Below, piece by piece: positions 16,100 through 23,586 of a DNA stretch of 64,000 nucleotides. Source of the stretch: Sporosarcina oncorhynchi. Its GTDB lineage: Bacteria; Bacillota; Bacilli; Bacillales_A; Planococcaceae. Numbering within the stretch: position 1 is the stretch's first letter; every line of letters starts with the position of its first letter. The notes under the pieces were generated by a model. It was not told where the DNA came from. It searched no databases and saw only the letters and a list, made by a program, of their open reading frames with translations. The position numbers and the translations under genes were made by a program. The DNA lies in the NCBI RefSeq assembly GCF_033304615.1, contig NZ_CP129118.1:2786001-2850000 (forward strand), read 5' to 3'.

Positions 16100-16443
16100 T
16101 TCCGCTTTCCTCCCCATGACAAGATTTCTTTTTCATCCAAGATTTCCTGTTCATAGTGACGCCATTTTTTCTTCAAGTAGCCGTACCCTTTTGTCGTACG
16201 ATACTCTTTATTATCCAGTCTGCGAAGCGTCAATTTTTCCTCTTCATCCATCTTTCGAATATGCTTTCGATTCACAATCCAAATGTCGACAACCGGTTCA
16301 CGTCGCATGAAATTTTCCTGAGCCAAAACGAGTGCCATTTCTTCGTTTGGAGCCAGTAAACTGAATTGGTACTGGAATGTCGCAGCGGGTGTCCGTTTGC
16401 TAAAAACTTCGTATTCTTGATAAAATGATTGCTCTTCGGCCAT
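16096..16443 (-). CDS. paaB: phenylacetyl-CoA epoxidase subunit PaaB
   Basis: 115 residues. The pattern YQEYEVFSKRTPAATFQYQFSLLAPNEEMALVLAQENFMRREPVVDIWIV is typical of PaaB, a small bridging subunit of the multicomponent epoxidase. It overlaps paaC by 4 bases and follows paaA by 18. It has a lysine-rich C-terminal extension compared with proteobacterial PaaB (about 95 residues), as I recall the family. Confidence 0.9.
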   Translation of the reverse strand: MAEEQSFYQEYEVFSKRTPAATFQYQFSLLAPNEEMALVLAQENFMRREPVVDIWIVNRKHIRKMDEEEKLTLRRLDNKEYRTTKGYGYLKKKWRHYEQEILDEKEILSWGGKRK

Positions 16444-16461
16444 TTACGCTGACTCCTTTCG

Positions 16462-17415
16462 TTAATTGACTGTTGCACTCAAAGCATCACGCACCCATGC
16501 ATTATTTTCATAAGAAGTCCGGCGTAAGTTCAGGCGTGCTTGTGAGCGGGGTCCTTTATTTTTAATGATTCTCTTAAACTCTTCCCAGTCCGGTTGTTTG
16601 TACGACCATAAACCACTTTCGTTTTCGTAGTGGAAAGTTGGATCCGGAATAGTTAACCCAAGCGATAATATCCGGGGAATGTATTTGTCAAAAAAGATTT
16701 GTCTGAAGTCTTCATTTGTTTTTGTTCGAATTTTATATTTAATCGTTACGTCTTGCTTCGATGACCCGGTTGTTTCTTTGCTTGCTGGTCCAAAGAACAT
16801 GAGCAATGAATCCCACCATCGGTTCAAAGCTTCTTGGATCATCGCTTTTTGTTCATCCGTTCCTTCAGCTAACGCCATGATGATTGACTCACCATGTTGC
16901 GCATGAAACACTTCTTCGGCACAAATGCGTTGCAGCGCCCTTGCATAAGGTCCATAGGAAGCCCCGAGCATATCCGTCTGTGTAATAATAGCTGCTCCGT
17001 CAACAAGCCAGCCGATGATTCCAGCATCCGCCCACGTTTTCGTCTCCATATGGAACACGTTATGGAATTTCAAGTCCCCATTAAATAAGTCCTGCATTAA
17101 ATCTCCACGATTTTTACCGTATGGTTTTAGCAAGTCTTCTGTGACACGAAGCAGCAGCTGGCCATGCCCCATCTCATCTTGCACCTTCGCCATGATCCCA
17201 AGTTTCCGCCCTAGGGATGGTGCTTTCGGTACCCATTCCTTCTCTGGAAGCGCTCCCATAATTTCGCTCATTCCATGCATGGAAATCAATTTAATCAAGG
17301 TCAGTCTGTATTCTTCCGGCATCCAATCATCTGCTTCAATCTTATCCCCCGCCTCGATACGTTCCATAAAGCGGGCCAACAAATCCTCATCAGCCCGATT
17401 GTGTTGAGTCGTCAT
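16462..17415 (-). CDS. paaA: phenylacetyl-CoA epoxidase catalytic subunit PaaA
   Basis: Di-iron oxygenase subunit that epoxidises the ring of phenylacetyl-CoA; 317 residues, the usual length. Ferritin-like four-helix bundle with carboxylate/histidine ligands in KVQDEMGHGQLLLRVTEDL (near 80) and CAEEVFHAQHGESI (near 165). The ATG at 17415 has GGGAGGG 7 bases upstream. A 28-bp palindrome, the probable PaaX operator, lies 55 bases upstream, so the paaABCD-ethD-paaFG-aldehyde dehydrogenase run likely starts here or at the reductase gene just upstream. Confidence 0.93.
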   Translation of the reverse strand: MTTQHNRADEDLLARFMERIEAGDKIEADDWMPEEYRLTLIKLISMHGMSEIMGALPEKEWVPKAPSLGRKLGIMAKVQDEMGHGQLLLRVTEDLLKPYGKNRGDLMQDLFNGDLKFHNVFHMETKTWADAGIIGWLVDGAAIITQTDMLGASYGPYARALQRICAEEVFHAQHGESIIMALAEGTDEQKAMIQEALNRWWDSLLMFFGPASKETTGSSKQDVTIKYKIRTKTNEDFRQIFFDKYIPRILSLGLTIPDPTFHYENESGLWSYKQPDWEEFKRIIKNKGPRSQARLNLRRTSYENNAWVRDALSATVN

Positions 17416-17469
17416 CTAATCCCTCCCTTAAATGAAGATATGTCATTTCCTTATTGTATATAACAGTAA

Positions 17470-17497
17470 TGTAACGATTTAGTACTAATTCGTTATA
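17470..17497. promoter_or_regulatory. 28-bp palindrome upstream of paaA (candidate PaaX operator)
   Basis: The arms TGTAACGA (17470-17477) and TCGTTATA (17490-17497) flank a perfect centre TTAGTACTAA (17479-17488); 24 of 28 positions are symmetric. The core geometry is TAAC-N16-GTTA, repeated at 18675-18698 upstream of the reductase gene. Position and recurrence suggest the PaaX operator. Confidence 0.6.
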
Positions 17498-17562
17498 CTT
17501 GAAATCAGTATAGTGCATTAACTTATGAAATGCAAATGTATTCTAACAAATTAAAATTCTAT

Positions 17563-18618
17563 TTAGCACCCTTGATTAGAAGCTATTTCACTACGATTAT
17601 GTGTTCCTTTCTCTTTCTTATTTTCCGCTTGTTCCATAAGTGTCGTACTATGAACCGCTTGAACTTTTGCTGTTGGATCGATATACACCTTTGCATTACT
17701 CACTGCTGTCGTAGCCTCGCCAAACCCACTGGCTATCAGCTTCACTTTCCCTTCATACGTGCATATATCACCCGCTGCATAAATGCCTTCAATAGACGTT
17801 TCCATTTTCGAATTAACGACAATACTATTTTTCACTATGTGGAGCCCCCACTCACTGATCGAACCTAGCGAGGAAACGAATCCATAGTTTACGATCACAT
17901 CATCCACATCAATGACTTCTTCTTGGTCGCTCTTCACTTTTTCAAGTACAACTTGTTCGATCTGATCCTCACCGATAAATTCAATCGGTATGAACGGGGT
18001 CTTGATCTCCACAGATGAATTCATTACTTTTTCCACACTTGCTTCATGGGCACGGAATTTCTCTCTTCTGTGTATAAGGGTCACTTTCTCAGCAATTGGT
18101 TCAAGCATTAACGACCAGTCAACTGCCGAATCTCCTCCGCCAAAGATTTGTACATTCCGACCCGCAAAGTAGTGCAAATCCCGTATGAAATAATGCAAGT
18201 TCTTCCCTTCATATTTCTCCGCAGATTCAAGTTCAATTTTTTTCGGTTGAAATGCACCATTTCCCGCTGTCATAATAATCGCCTTTGAAAAATGGATTGC
18301 TCGATTCGTAGTCAGTTTAAAAAAACCATCCTCCATTTTTTCCACTTGTTGAACAGCTTGTTCCAGCGTGATTGTCGGATTAAATTGTGCCATTTGATCC
18401 AGAAGATTATCGATTAATGCCTGGCCACTAATTTTCGGAAATCCAGCGATATCGTAAATATACTTTTCAGGATACAAAGCCGTGAGCTGTCCGCCTAGTT
18501 GCGGTAGACTTTCAATAATGTTCACGGACATTTTCCGCATCCCCGCATAAAATGCAGTAAATAATCCAACAGGCCCACCGCCAATAATCGTTACATCAAA
18601 GACATTTTGATCACTCAT
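17563..18618 (-). CDS. ferredoxin--NADP reductase, YumC type (possible PaaE substitute)
   Basis: Thioredoxin-reductase-like FAD/NAD(P) protein, 351 residues, with the FAD motif [14 protein letters not shown] at residue 10 and the NAD(P) motif [11 protein letters not shown] near 155; no CxxC redox pair, as in YumC-type ferredoxin-NADP(+) reductases. ATG 18618 has AGAGGAGAG 5 bases upstream; 13 upstream codons are rejected. It is the first gene of the epoxidase operon, where proteobacteria carry paaE (an FNR domain fused to a 2Fe-2S ferredoxin). It may supply electrons to PaaA through a separate ferredoxin (inference). A paralogue lies at 40040-41128. Confidence 0.82.
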   Translation of the reverse strand: MSDQNVFDVTIIGGGPVGLFTAFYAGMRKMSVNIIESLPQLGGQLTALYPEKYIYDIAGFPKISGQALIDNLLDQMAQFNPTITLEQAVQQVEKMEDGFFKLTTNRAIHFSKAIIMTAGNGAFQPKKIELESAEKYEGKNLHYFIRDLHYFAGRNVQIFGGGDSAVDWSLMLEPIAEKVTLIHRREKFRAHEASVEKVMNSSVEIKTPFIPIEFIGEDQIEQVVLEKVKSDQEEVIDVDDVIVNYGFVSSLGSISEWGLHIVKNSIVVNSKMETSIEGIYAAGDICTYEGKVKLIASGFGEATTAVSNAKVYIDPTAKVQAVHSTTLMEQAENKKEKGTHNRSEIASNQGC

Positions 18619-18659
18619 ATAGACTCTCCTCTTCTCAATCAGTATTTTGAAAAACATTC

Positions 18660-18700
18660 AATATAACCTTTACATAACGAATTGGTAATAATATGTTATG
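18660..18700 (-). promoter_or_regulatory. promoter and candidate PaaX operator of the epoxidase operon
   Basis: On the minus strand TTACCA (18683-18688) and TATATT (18660-18665) are separated by 17 bases. TAAC (18675-18678) and GTTA (18695-18698) form the same TAAC-N16-GTTA spacing as the palindrome before paaA, overlapping the -35 and spacer. Repressor binding here would block polymerase. Confidence 0.5.
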
Positions 18701-18775
18701 CAAAGTACTTTAATACTTTATTCACACAGTGTCAATGAATCCATTAAATATTCTAACTCTTTCGAGAAACATATC

Positions 18776-18813
18776 AAAAAAGCCCTGAAGATTTACTTAT
18801 CAGGGCTTTTTTT
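18776..18813. terminator. bidirectional terminator
   Basis: AAAAAAGCCCTGA (18776-18788) pairs with TCAGGGCTTTTTT (18800-18812). It separates the phenylacetate island from the degraded region to the right. Confidence 0.75.
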
Positions 18814-18832
18814 GAAGGTACTTATACATGTA

Positions 18833-18937
18833 CTATTATGGGTTATGGTTGTCTTTATAATCGGCAACAGTTTGGCTGCGGTCGCAACAAGTGTTAGCCT
18901 CTTATTAACAGCTCGTGTTATTTCTGCATTCTCGCAT
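18833..18937 (+). pseudogene. fragment of an MFS transporter
   Basis: Thirty-five codons reading FIIGNSLAAVATSVSLLLTARVISAF resemble an internal helix pair of drug-efflux MFS proteins. No start or downstream continuation exists; the reading frame runs into an aldo/keto reductase fragment. Confidence 0.5.
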
Positions 18938-18938
18938 T

Positions 18939-19094
18939 GAGGGAAAAGGTAAAGCAGTCGGCGTAAGTAATTTCAAAATTCATCTTGAAGACTTGATAAA
19001 GGATGCGCAAATAGAACCTATGGTAAATCAGGTGGAGTATCATCCGCGTTTATCTCGAAAAGAACTTCAATTAAATTGCCAACAAAATAACATT
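18939..19094 (+). pseudogene. fragment of an aldo/keto reductase
   Basis: The frame reads GKAVGVSNFKIHLEDLIK then PMVNQVEYHPRLSRKELQ, the conserved middle of aldo/keto reductases. Both ends are missing. It abuts the MFS fragment, so two unrelated genes were fused by deletion. Confidence 0.7.
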
Positions 19095-19199
19095 CACGAG
19101 AAAACACGATGCGAAACGGAATAGCATTGAATCATTAAATTAGCTGATACAGATTGAACCCTAATATACAGGGCGTGTGGAACAGATTAAAGTCTTGCT

Positions 19200-19970
19200 T
19201 TAATAAAATCTATTGAATAAAGAACTGCCCATTTTCATCTTATTAAGGACATTAAAGATCAATGAAACAAGCAACAAACTAATCAATGCTGAGTCTATGA
19301 TTCGAACAACTAAAACACCATAAAGTTTAATCGAAACTTCATCATAAAAAGACCATGAACCGAACAAAAATGCAGCCAACAAAGCGATTAGGCCCCAGTA
19401 AATGATTTTCTGCTGTGAAGTAGCGGTCTTATTACGAGTACATCTATTCTTTGCAGTTCTAAAATACATATATCCTATAATCAATGCGATACCAACAAGC
19501 GTGCTACCATGCTGGAGAATCTTGAAAATTGGAATGTCAAAGCTCAAAAAATGAACAGTATTGGATAGAAAGGATAATTTCTTCACCATATAACCACTTA
19601 CATGAGTAAACGAATCCCAGACGACATGGGTTAGCATTCCAAACAATGCAGAATATAAAAACACAACCGCTTTTAACCACCTAGAAGAGTCTACCTTTTG
19701 TGAGTAAGTATCTTGCAGTATAGATGGCAGATGGCTAAATAACGCCTTATGAATATATGTAAGATAAACGAAATAGACGATTAGAACGATCGGAAGATTT
19801 AAGACTAAAAAACCAACAAATGTATGACCAATCTCACCATTCGGCTTCCCTCTAAGAAAATACTCGAAATCTGGCGCCATACTTCCCAAAACAAGTGCTA
19901 AAAAATTAACGTACTTACTATTTCTTGAAAAAGGCAAGGCTACTGCCGGGTGTGCAAAAGTCAACGGCAT
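19200..19970 (-). CDS. DUF4184-family membrane protein
   Basis: Membrane protein of unknown function, 256 residues. It starts MPLTFAHPAVALPF, the DUF4184 hallmark (histidine in the first turn), followed by GSMAPDFEYFLRG and later GMLTHVVWDSFTH, which resemble the metal-site pattern of phospholipase C/YdjM-like membrane hydrolases. About six membrane segments. ATG 19970 has AAGGAG nine bases upstream; the longer upstream reading passes through an interspersed repeat and is not supported. No neighbour suggests a role. Confidence 0.72.
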   Translation of the reverse strand: MPLTFAHPAVALPFSRNSKYVNFLALVLGSMAPDFEYFLRGKPNGEIGHTFVGFLVLNLPIVLIVYFVYLTYIHKALFSHLPSILQDTYSQKVDSSRWLKAVVFLYSALFGMLTHVVWDSFTHVSGYMVKKLSFLSNTVHFLSFDIPIFKILQHGSTLVGIALIIGYMYFRTAKNRCTRNKTATSQQKIIYWGLIALLAAFLFGSWSFYDEVSIKLYGVLVVRIIDSALISLLLVSLIFNVLNKMKMGSSLFNRFY

Positions 19971-20004
19971 TACTTCCAACTCCTTGTAAAGGTACCTGTA
20001 CCAG

Positions 20005-20187
20005 ATGAATACGGTGTCTGTCATTCAAACATTAGGAGAAGACCCGCAACTATTTGAATTGACGGCGGGCGGATTGACAAACTCTCAGAGTGTCGTTCAG
20101 CTGAATGAAGGCCAGAAAGTACGTGTGTCAAAAGTTACGATTGTTAACTTTGAACGGCCAAGTGAGACGGATGGGGATGAATTTTAG
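20005..20187 (+). pseudogene. orphan C-terminal gene fragment
   Basis: Sixty codons ending GDEF; the body (ELTAGGLTNSQSVVQLNEGQKVRV) looks like real protein, but the upstream part is made of interspersed-repeat sequence and no ribosome site is seen. I do not recognise the family. Confidence 0.3.
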
Positions 20188-20227
20188 GTACCGGGTTCTA
20201 TTCGAAATTCAATGAGAACCAGGTACC
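20187..20227. repeat. short palindromic repeat, family C
   Basis: GGTACCGGGTTCT at the left pairs with GAGAACCAGGTACC at the right. Other family C elements: 39609-39643, 50606-50636, 60924-60970 and 62369-62415. Confidence 0.7.
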
Positions 20228-20570
20228 CCTTTCAAAGAGCAATTCTATGTGACCGTACTAGCTTATTTTCAACGCGCACGGGCACATCACTCGCCTTCTC
20301 TTCTTAGTTGTACAACGACGAAAAAGTATGTACATAAATTTTTCTACGTCAATTTATTGCAATCCTTATCTCAAAATGTGTAATACTGATCTTTTGATAT
20401 ACTACTTGTACGCATTTTTTGTCCTTGGTTGGTAATGTACGTAGTTTCTTGTACTTTCCAGAAAACAAAAAAGCATGTGCATTTTCAGTATAATACCGTG
20501 TTTCTAAAAGTTTTTTTTGTACCTACTTTTATGTCATTGTACATTAGTATAATTCAATTATTTTATTTTC
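20228..20570. other. gene-free AT-rich stretch with an orphan 52-bp repeat unit
   Basis: Bases 20234-20283 contain one diverged unit of the array found at 21315-21705 (GACCGTACTAGCTTATTTTC and CGCGCACGGGCA). Nothing else is recognisable up to 20570. Confidence 0.5.
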
Positions 20571-20792
20571 TTAAAAATCAGCGAAATAAAAGATATAAAT
20601 AGAAATGCAAAAAAGGAACAATAGGCAAATTAATCTAAATAACTCTTTCTTATCTCGTTTCTTAATCTTTCTGAAGTCCAAAGCACTCCAGAATAAGCAA
20701 CCTACACTTAAAACGAACAAAAATGAAATAAGACCTTGAAGTGCCGGTAGTAAATCATAAAGAAAAGGTAGCGGTATTAATAGTACAATCAA
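20571..20792 (-). CDS. small hydrophobic protein, uncertain
   Basis: Up to 73 residues with two membrane segments (VLLIPLPFLYDLLPALQGLI and LICLLFLFCISIYIFYF) separated by a basic KKRDKK turn. No convincing start codon: a GAAGAGGGG ribosome-like site lies further upstream, but the codon after it is not a standard start. It may be a real small membrane protein or a decaying gene. Confidence 0.3.
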   Translation of the reverse strand: MIVLLIPLPFLYDLLPALQGLISFLFVLSVGCLFWSALDFRKIKKRDKKELFRLICLLFLFCISIYIFYFADF

Positions 20793-20912
20793 TATAATAG
20801 TTAAACGTTTTCGCAGGATGGTTCCCCTCTTCCCCTCTTCCCCTCTTCTACTTTTATACTTTTTTATAGCTCATGTGCATACATAAAAGTTTAACACTTG
20901 TATGAATGAGAA

Positions 20913-20948
20913 TACATCCTAAGAGAGAGATTTCTCTTTTAGGATGTA
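20913..20948. terminator. stem-loop
   Basis: TACATCCTAAGAGAGA pairs with TCTCTTTTAGGATGTA across a short loop (one G-U pair). Placed just beyond the broken gene at 20986-21189. Confidence 0.5.
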
Positions 20949-20985
20949 AATGCTTTGTATTAAACTCCATGAATTAGTCTTAAAA

Positions 20986-21189
20986 TTAATATATATAATT
21001 ATAAAATTCTGTCCATGTAGGTGCAGTCGACCTTAAACCTTCGATGTAACTATGCTACTGAAGCGCAACATCTGCAACGCTAGAATTAGACCAACTATTG
21101 TAAAAGTAATTATAGTAATTACCACTAGTATATTGCTCTAGTTGTTCTACACCATTAACACCCTTGCCAACAACATTAAAATGCGGTGC
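20986..21189 (-). pseudogene. degraded gene remnant with an in-frame stop
   Basis: The minus strand reads FNVVGKGVNGVEQLEQYTSG, then NYFYNSWSNSSVADVALQ, a TAG stop, and continues in the same frame SYIEGLRSTAPTWTEFYN to a TAA. The composition is protein-like, but the family is not recognised. The upstream end is cut by an 82-bp repeat. Confidence 0.4.
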
Positions 21190-21197
21190 TAAAATGC

Positions 21198-21279
21198 GGT
21201 GCCAGTCACTCAAACATTCACGTAAACCAGAACAAACATAAATGTTTAAACTTTCACGAATGAATGAGTGACAGGCACC
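21198..21279. repeat. 82-bp palindromic interspersed repeat, family B
   Basis: GGTGCC at the left and GGCACC at the right, with CACTCA/TGAGTG inside the tips and a central AACATAAATGTT dyad. The same 82-bp length and layout occur at 47785-47866, 55007-55088 and 60818-60899. Confidence 0.8.
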
Positions 21280-21314
21280 ATAATACCAGCTTCATTTCCA
21301 CACGCTCTGGCATA

Positions 21315-21705
21315 TAGAGTGATTCTATTTGACCGTACTAGCTTATTTTCTACGCGCACGGGCAAATAGAGCGATTCTATTTGACCGTTCTGACTTGATT
21401 TCAGCGCGCACGGGCACAAGCGATTCTATTTGACCGTTCTAGCTTTATTTACACCCGCACGGGCATATAAAGCTATTCTATTTGACCGTACTGACTTGAT
21501 TTCCACGCGCACGGGCATATAGAGCGATTCTATTTGACCGTTCTAGCTTCATTTCCACGCGAACGGGCATATAGAGCGATTCTATTTGACCGTTCTGACT
21601 TGATTTCAGCGCGCACGGGCAAATAGAGCAATCCTATTTGACCGTTCTAGCTTATTTTCCACACGAACGGGCATATAGAGCGATTCTATTTGTCCGTACT
21701 GACTT
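21315..21705. repeat. tandem array of eight ~52-bp units with alternating subtypes
   Basis: GATTCTATTTGACCGT-like starts recur at about 21321, 21373, 21422, 21473, 21526, 21578, 21630 and 21682. Each unit has an ATAGAGCGATTCTAT hairpin and a CCGT...ACGG pair. The middle alternates strictly between CTAGCTT and CTGACTT along all eight units, so the true period is a ~104-bp dimer. The whole unit is repeated; there are no unique spacers. Confidence 0.85.
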
Positions 21706-21717
21706 TATTAACACGAG

Positions 21718-21828
21718 ATGATGGGAGAATATACGATTCATGGGGACTGTGACAAAGAAATCGGAGCGTTTTCATTGTTCTATCAGCGTCTAGATGATTT
21801 AAAGCAAATTACACTTATCTTTTGGTAA
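21718..21828 (+). other. short reading frame, possible gene remnant
   Basis: Thirty-six codons (YTIHGDCDKEIGAFSLFYQR...) after the array; protein-like, with no ribosome site and no recognised family. Probably the tail of a lost gene. Confidence 0.2.
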
Positions 21829-21853
21829 ACACTCCTAAATTTTCCGAATAGAC

Positions 21854-21882
21854 TTGTAGTTCGATCCCGCTCTTTGTACAAT
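21854..21882 (+). promoter_or_regulatory. promoter of the leader peptide and methyltransferase
   Basis: TTGTAG (21854-21859), 17-base spacer, TACAAT (21877-21882). Transcription would start near 21889, just before the leader-peptide ribosome site. Confidence 0.55.
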
Positions 21883-21905
21883 GAAGACGAGAGGAGCGAT
21901 CGTAT

Positions 21906-21938
21906 ATGGGCATCCGTAACTTAACTAACGACCTGTAA
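21906..21938 (+). CDS. leader peptide, 10 residues
   Basis: MGIRNLTNDL, preceded by GAGGAG nine bases before the ATG. The TAA stop (21936-21938) lies in the left arm of the hairpin that covers the methyltransferase ribosome site. This layout resembles the translational attenuators of cat and erm genes. Too short to recognise as a family; its role is inferred from position. Confidence 0.5.
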   Translation: MGIRNLTNDL

Positions 21939-21955
21939 TGAGAAAAAATTACAGG
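21932..21955 (+). promoter_or_regulatory. RBS-sequestering hairpin before the methyltransferase
   Basis: CCTGTAAT (21932-21939) pairs perfectly with ATTACAGG (21948-21955). The first two G of the GGAGG ribosome site (21954-21958) lie in the stem. A ribosome finishing or stalling on the leader peptide would open it. Confidence 0.55.
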
Positions 21956-21965
21956 AGGAATAAAC

Positions 21966-22712
21966 ATGACAACTAACGAATGGGTCATCCCCTTTTATAA
22001 ATATCAATTTGAATGGTTACGTGACATTGAATCGGAAATGACTAGTTACTTGGAGAAAGATGCAGAGAAAATCGAAGAGCAGATTGGCAACAATTTCGAA
22101 TCAATGCTTGATATTGGTGCAGGAATCGGCAGTATCGCCAGGGCTTTGGACGCTCGTGGTATCTCGATGACTACGTTGGAACTAGTCCCTGAATTAGTCG
22201 TTGCTTCAAAACTTCGTTCACCGAAAACGATTGACGTTCATCTCGGCGATTTTTACACATATACGTTTCCTACCCAATTTGACGTCGTCAGCTATTTCGA
22301 CGGCTTTGGCATCGGTACGGATGACGACCAACTGATGCTTCTGAATCGGATGAAAACCTGGATGAAAGATGACGGCTGCGCACTCATTGACATCTATACC
22401 CCAGACTACTGGCGCACCATTGCAGCTGGGCAAAAGATGAAGATTGACGATGCGGAACGTATCTATTCATTTGATGAGGAAAACTGTCGAATGATCGACA
22501 GCTGGTGGCATAATGAAAACCCCGAAGAAGTCGTTACACAATCGTTGCGTTGTTATGCAATCGACGAGATAAGTGCGATGTGCAAAAAAGCCGGACTGAC
22601 AATCACTGGCATTTTCCCAGGTGGCGCTATGGATTTCGATAAATGGATATATACAGAGACAGCCTCTCTCTCCAGCTGTCTTTCCTATCGAATCAAACTA
22701 AATAAAGACTAG
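21966..22712 (+). CDS. class I SAM-dependent methyltransferase
   Basis: Cytoplasmic methyltransferase, 248 residues. Motif I is MLDIGAGIGSIARAL (about residues 47-61). Motif II/III follow as TTLELVPELV and VHLGDFYTYTF, and FDVVSYFDGFGIGTDDDQ is the motif IV region. The substrate is unknown; the fold resembles small-molecule methyltransferases. GGAGG lies 7 bases before ATG, inside a hairpin linked to a 10-codon leader peptide. This suggests ribosome-dependent induction, possibly by an antibiotic (inference). Its last 13 codons and terminator lie in the 258-bp segment duplicated at 23859-24116. Confidence 0.8.
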   Translation: MTTNEWVIPFYKYQFEWLRDIESEMTSYLEKDAEKIEEQIGNNFESMLDIGAGIGSIARALDARGISMTTLELVPELVVASKLRSPKTIDVHLGDFYTYTFPTQFDVVSYFDGFGIGTDDDQLMLLNRMKTWMKDDGCALIDIYTPDYWRTIAAGQKMKIDDAERIYSFDEENCRMIDSWWHNENPEEVVTQSLRCYAIDEISAMCKKAGLTITGIFPGGAMDFDKWIYTETASLSSCLSYRIKLNKD

Positions 22713-22933
22713 TTAACGAAAGAAGACCTTTGCGTATTCAGATGAACTACGCAAAGGTCTTTAAATTTAGCGTTTTCGGTTCATTCTAGGGGACGAACTC
22801 AAAGGTCTCCAGCAAAGAAGTTCGCTATAAAGGTATGACTATAAAATCATCTGTACACTAACCAATTCCCGTAGTTTTGAATGGTCTCTTATAAAGGTGA
22901 TTTTTAACTTTTCCATTCGTATTTATTCACTTC
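22676..22933. repeat. 258-bp direct duplication, left copy
   Basis: Nearly identical to 23859-24116, same length, with only a handful of mismatches. The left copy begins inside the methyltransferase 3' end and stops inside a gene remnant at 22904-22984. Confidence 0.9.
22723..22762 (+). terminator. methyltransferase terminator
   Basis: AAGACCTTTGCGTA pairs perfectly with TACGCAAAGGTCTT. A second copy lies at 23906-23945 in the duplicated segment. Confidence 0.75.
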
Positions 22934-22984
22934 GCTAGAAATCCAGTTCTTAAGCTCGGCATCCAAAACAAATGTCCTAGGTTT
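22904..22984 (-). pseudogene. C-terminal gene remnant
   Basis: The minus strand reads KKPRTFVLDAELKNWISSEV then NKYEWKS and TAA. Protein-like, but with no start; the upstream part is missing. Its last codons belong to the duplicated 258-bp segment. Confidence 0.35.
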
Positions 22985-23007
22985 TTTAACACTGAAATGC
23001 ATGCATA

Positions 23008-23586
23008 CTAAATAGAAACTACCAGTTGTCCTTTTGATGCCTTTGAAATGTTTTTCAACATATCCATCACTTTTTCATTCTGCAGCAGACTTGTTATTTT
23101 AGGGTCTGTACTTGCTTGCGCCTCAGCGTTTCCAGTAAGGAAATTGAGTGTCACTTTTTCTTTAGGAGTCTTCTCTTTTTTATTCTCTTCATGCTCCTCT
23201 AGATAATCTCCAAGTGTCATTTGCGCTCTTTTTCGCATGGCTTTTTCTTCTTCACTTATGGGCGATTCAAAACGCTGTCCATTGACAACAATCCAGCGCT
23301 TGTTTTCATCAACACCTATCTCGGACCACCGGGTTTCAGGATGATTAGTCGAGTATGTTGCGATCTTTTGAAATGTGGAATTATCTACATACAACGTCGT
23401 ATGAGAGGCCGTCCCGACATCTGCGCTAAGTACACCTCTCATCACTTTGTTGATGTTTGACAGCTCCAATGTATCTCGCTGATTCACTTTCGTTTCAACA
23501 GGGTTTTGTACCTTCGCCGCATATACTTTCGTTGCAGCAGGTAATGTAGTAGGGGTAATCGTATTTTTATCCGCATTGATGTGCAA
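23008..23586 (-). CDS. hypothetical protein
   Basis: 192 residues, soluble, no signal peptide or membrane segment. The N-terminal third is Thr/Val/Asn-rich (ITPTTLPAATKVYAAKVQNPVETK). A middle block reads STFQKIATYSTNHPETRWSEIGVDENKRWIVVNGQRFESPISEEEK, and a Lys/Glu-rich coil-like segment (EEHEENKKEKTPKEK) precedes the C-terminus. I do not recognise the family. GGAG lies 8 bases before TTG 23586; GTG at 23595 touches the ribosome site and is less likely. The gene sits between the two copies of the 258-bp duplication. Confidence 0.55.
   Translation of the reverse strand: MHINADKNTITPTTLPAATKVYAAKVQNPVETKVNQRDTLELSNINKVMRGVLSADVGTASHTTLYVDNSTFQKIATYSTNHPETRWSEIGVDENKRWIVVNGQRFESPISEEEKAMRKRAQMTLGDYLEEHEENKKEKTPKEKVTLNFLTGNAEAQASTDPKITSLLQNEKVMDMLKNISKASKGQLVVSI

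Noticed and set aside
18698-18832. Protein-coding start of the MFS fragment
   Set aside because: The stretch contains a terminator hairpin with its A and T tracts; the apparent residues are its translation and not a gene.
21315-21705. CRISPR array
   Set aside because: The entire ~52-bp unit is repeated with only point changes; there are no unique spacers between short repeats and no cas genes nearby.
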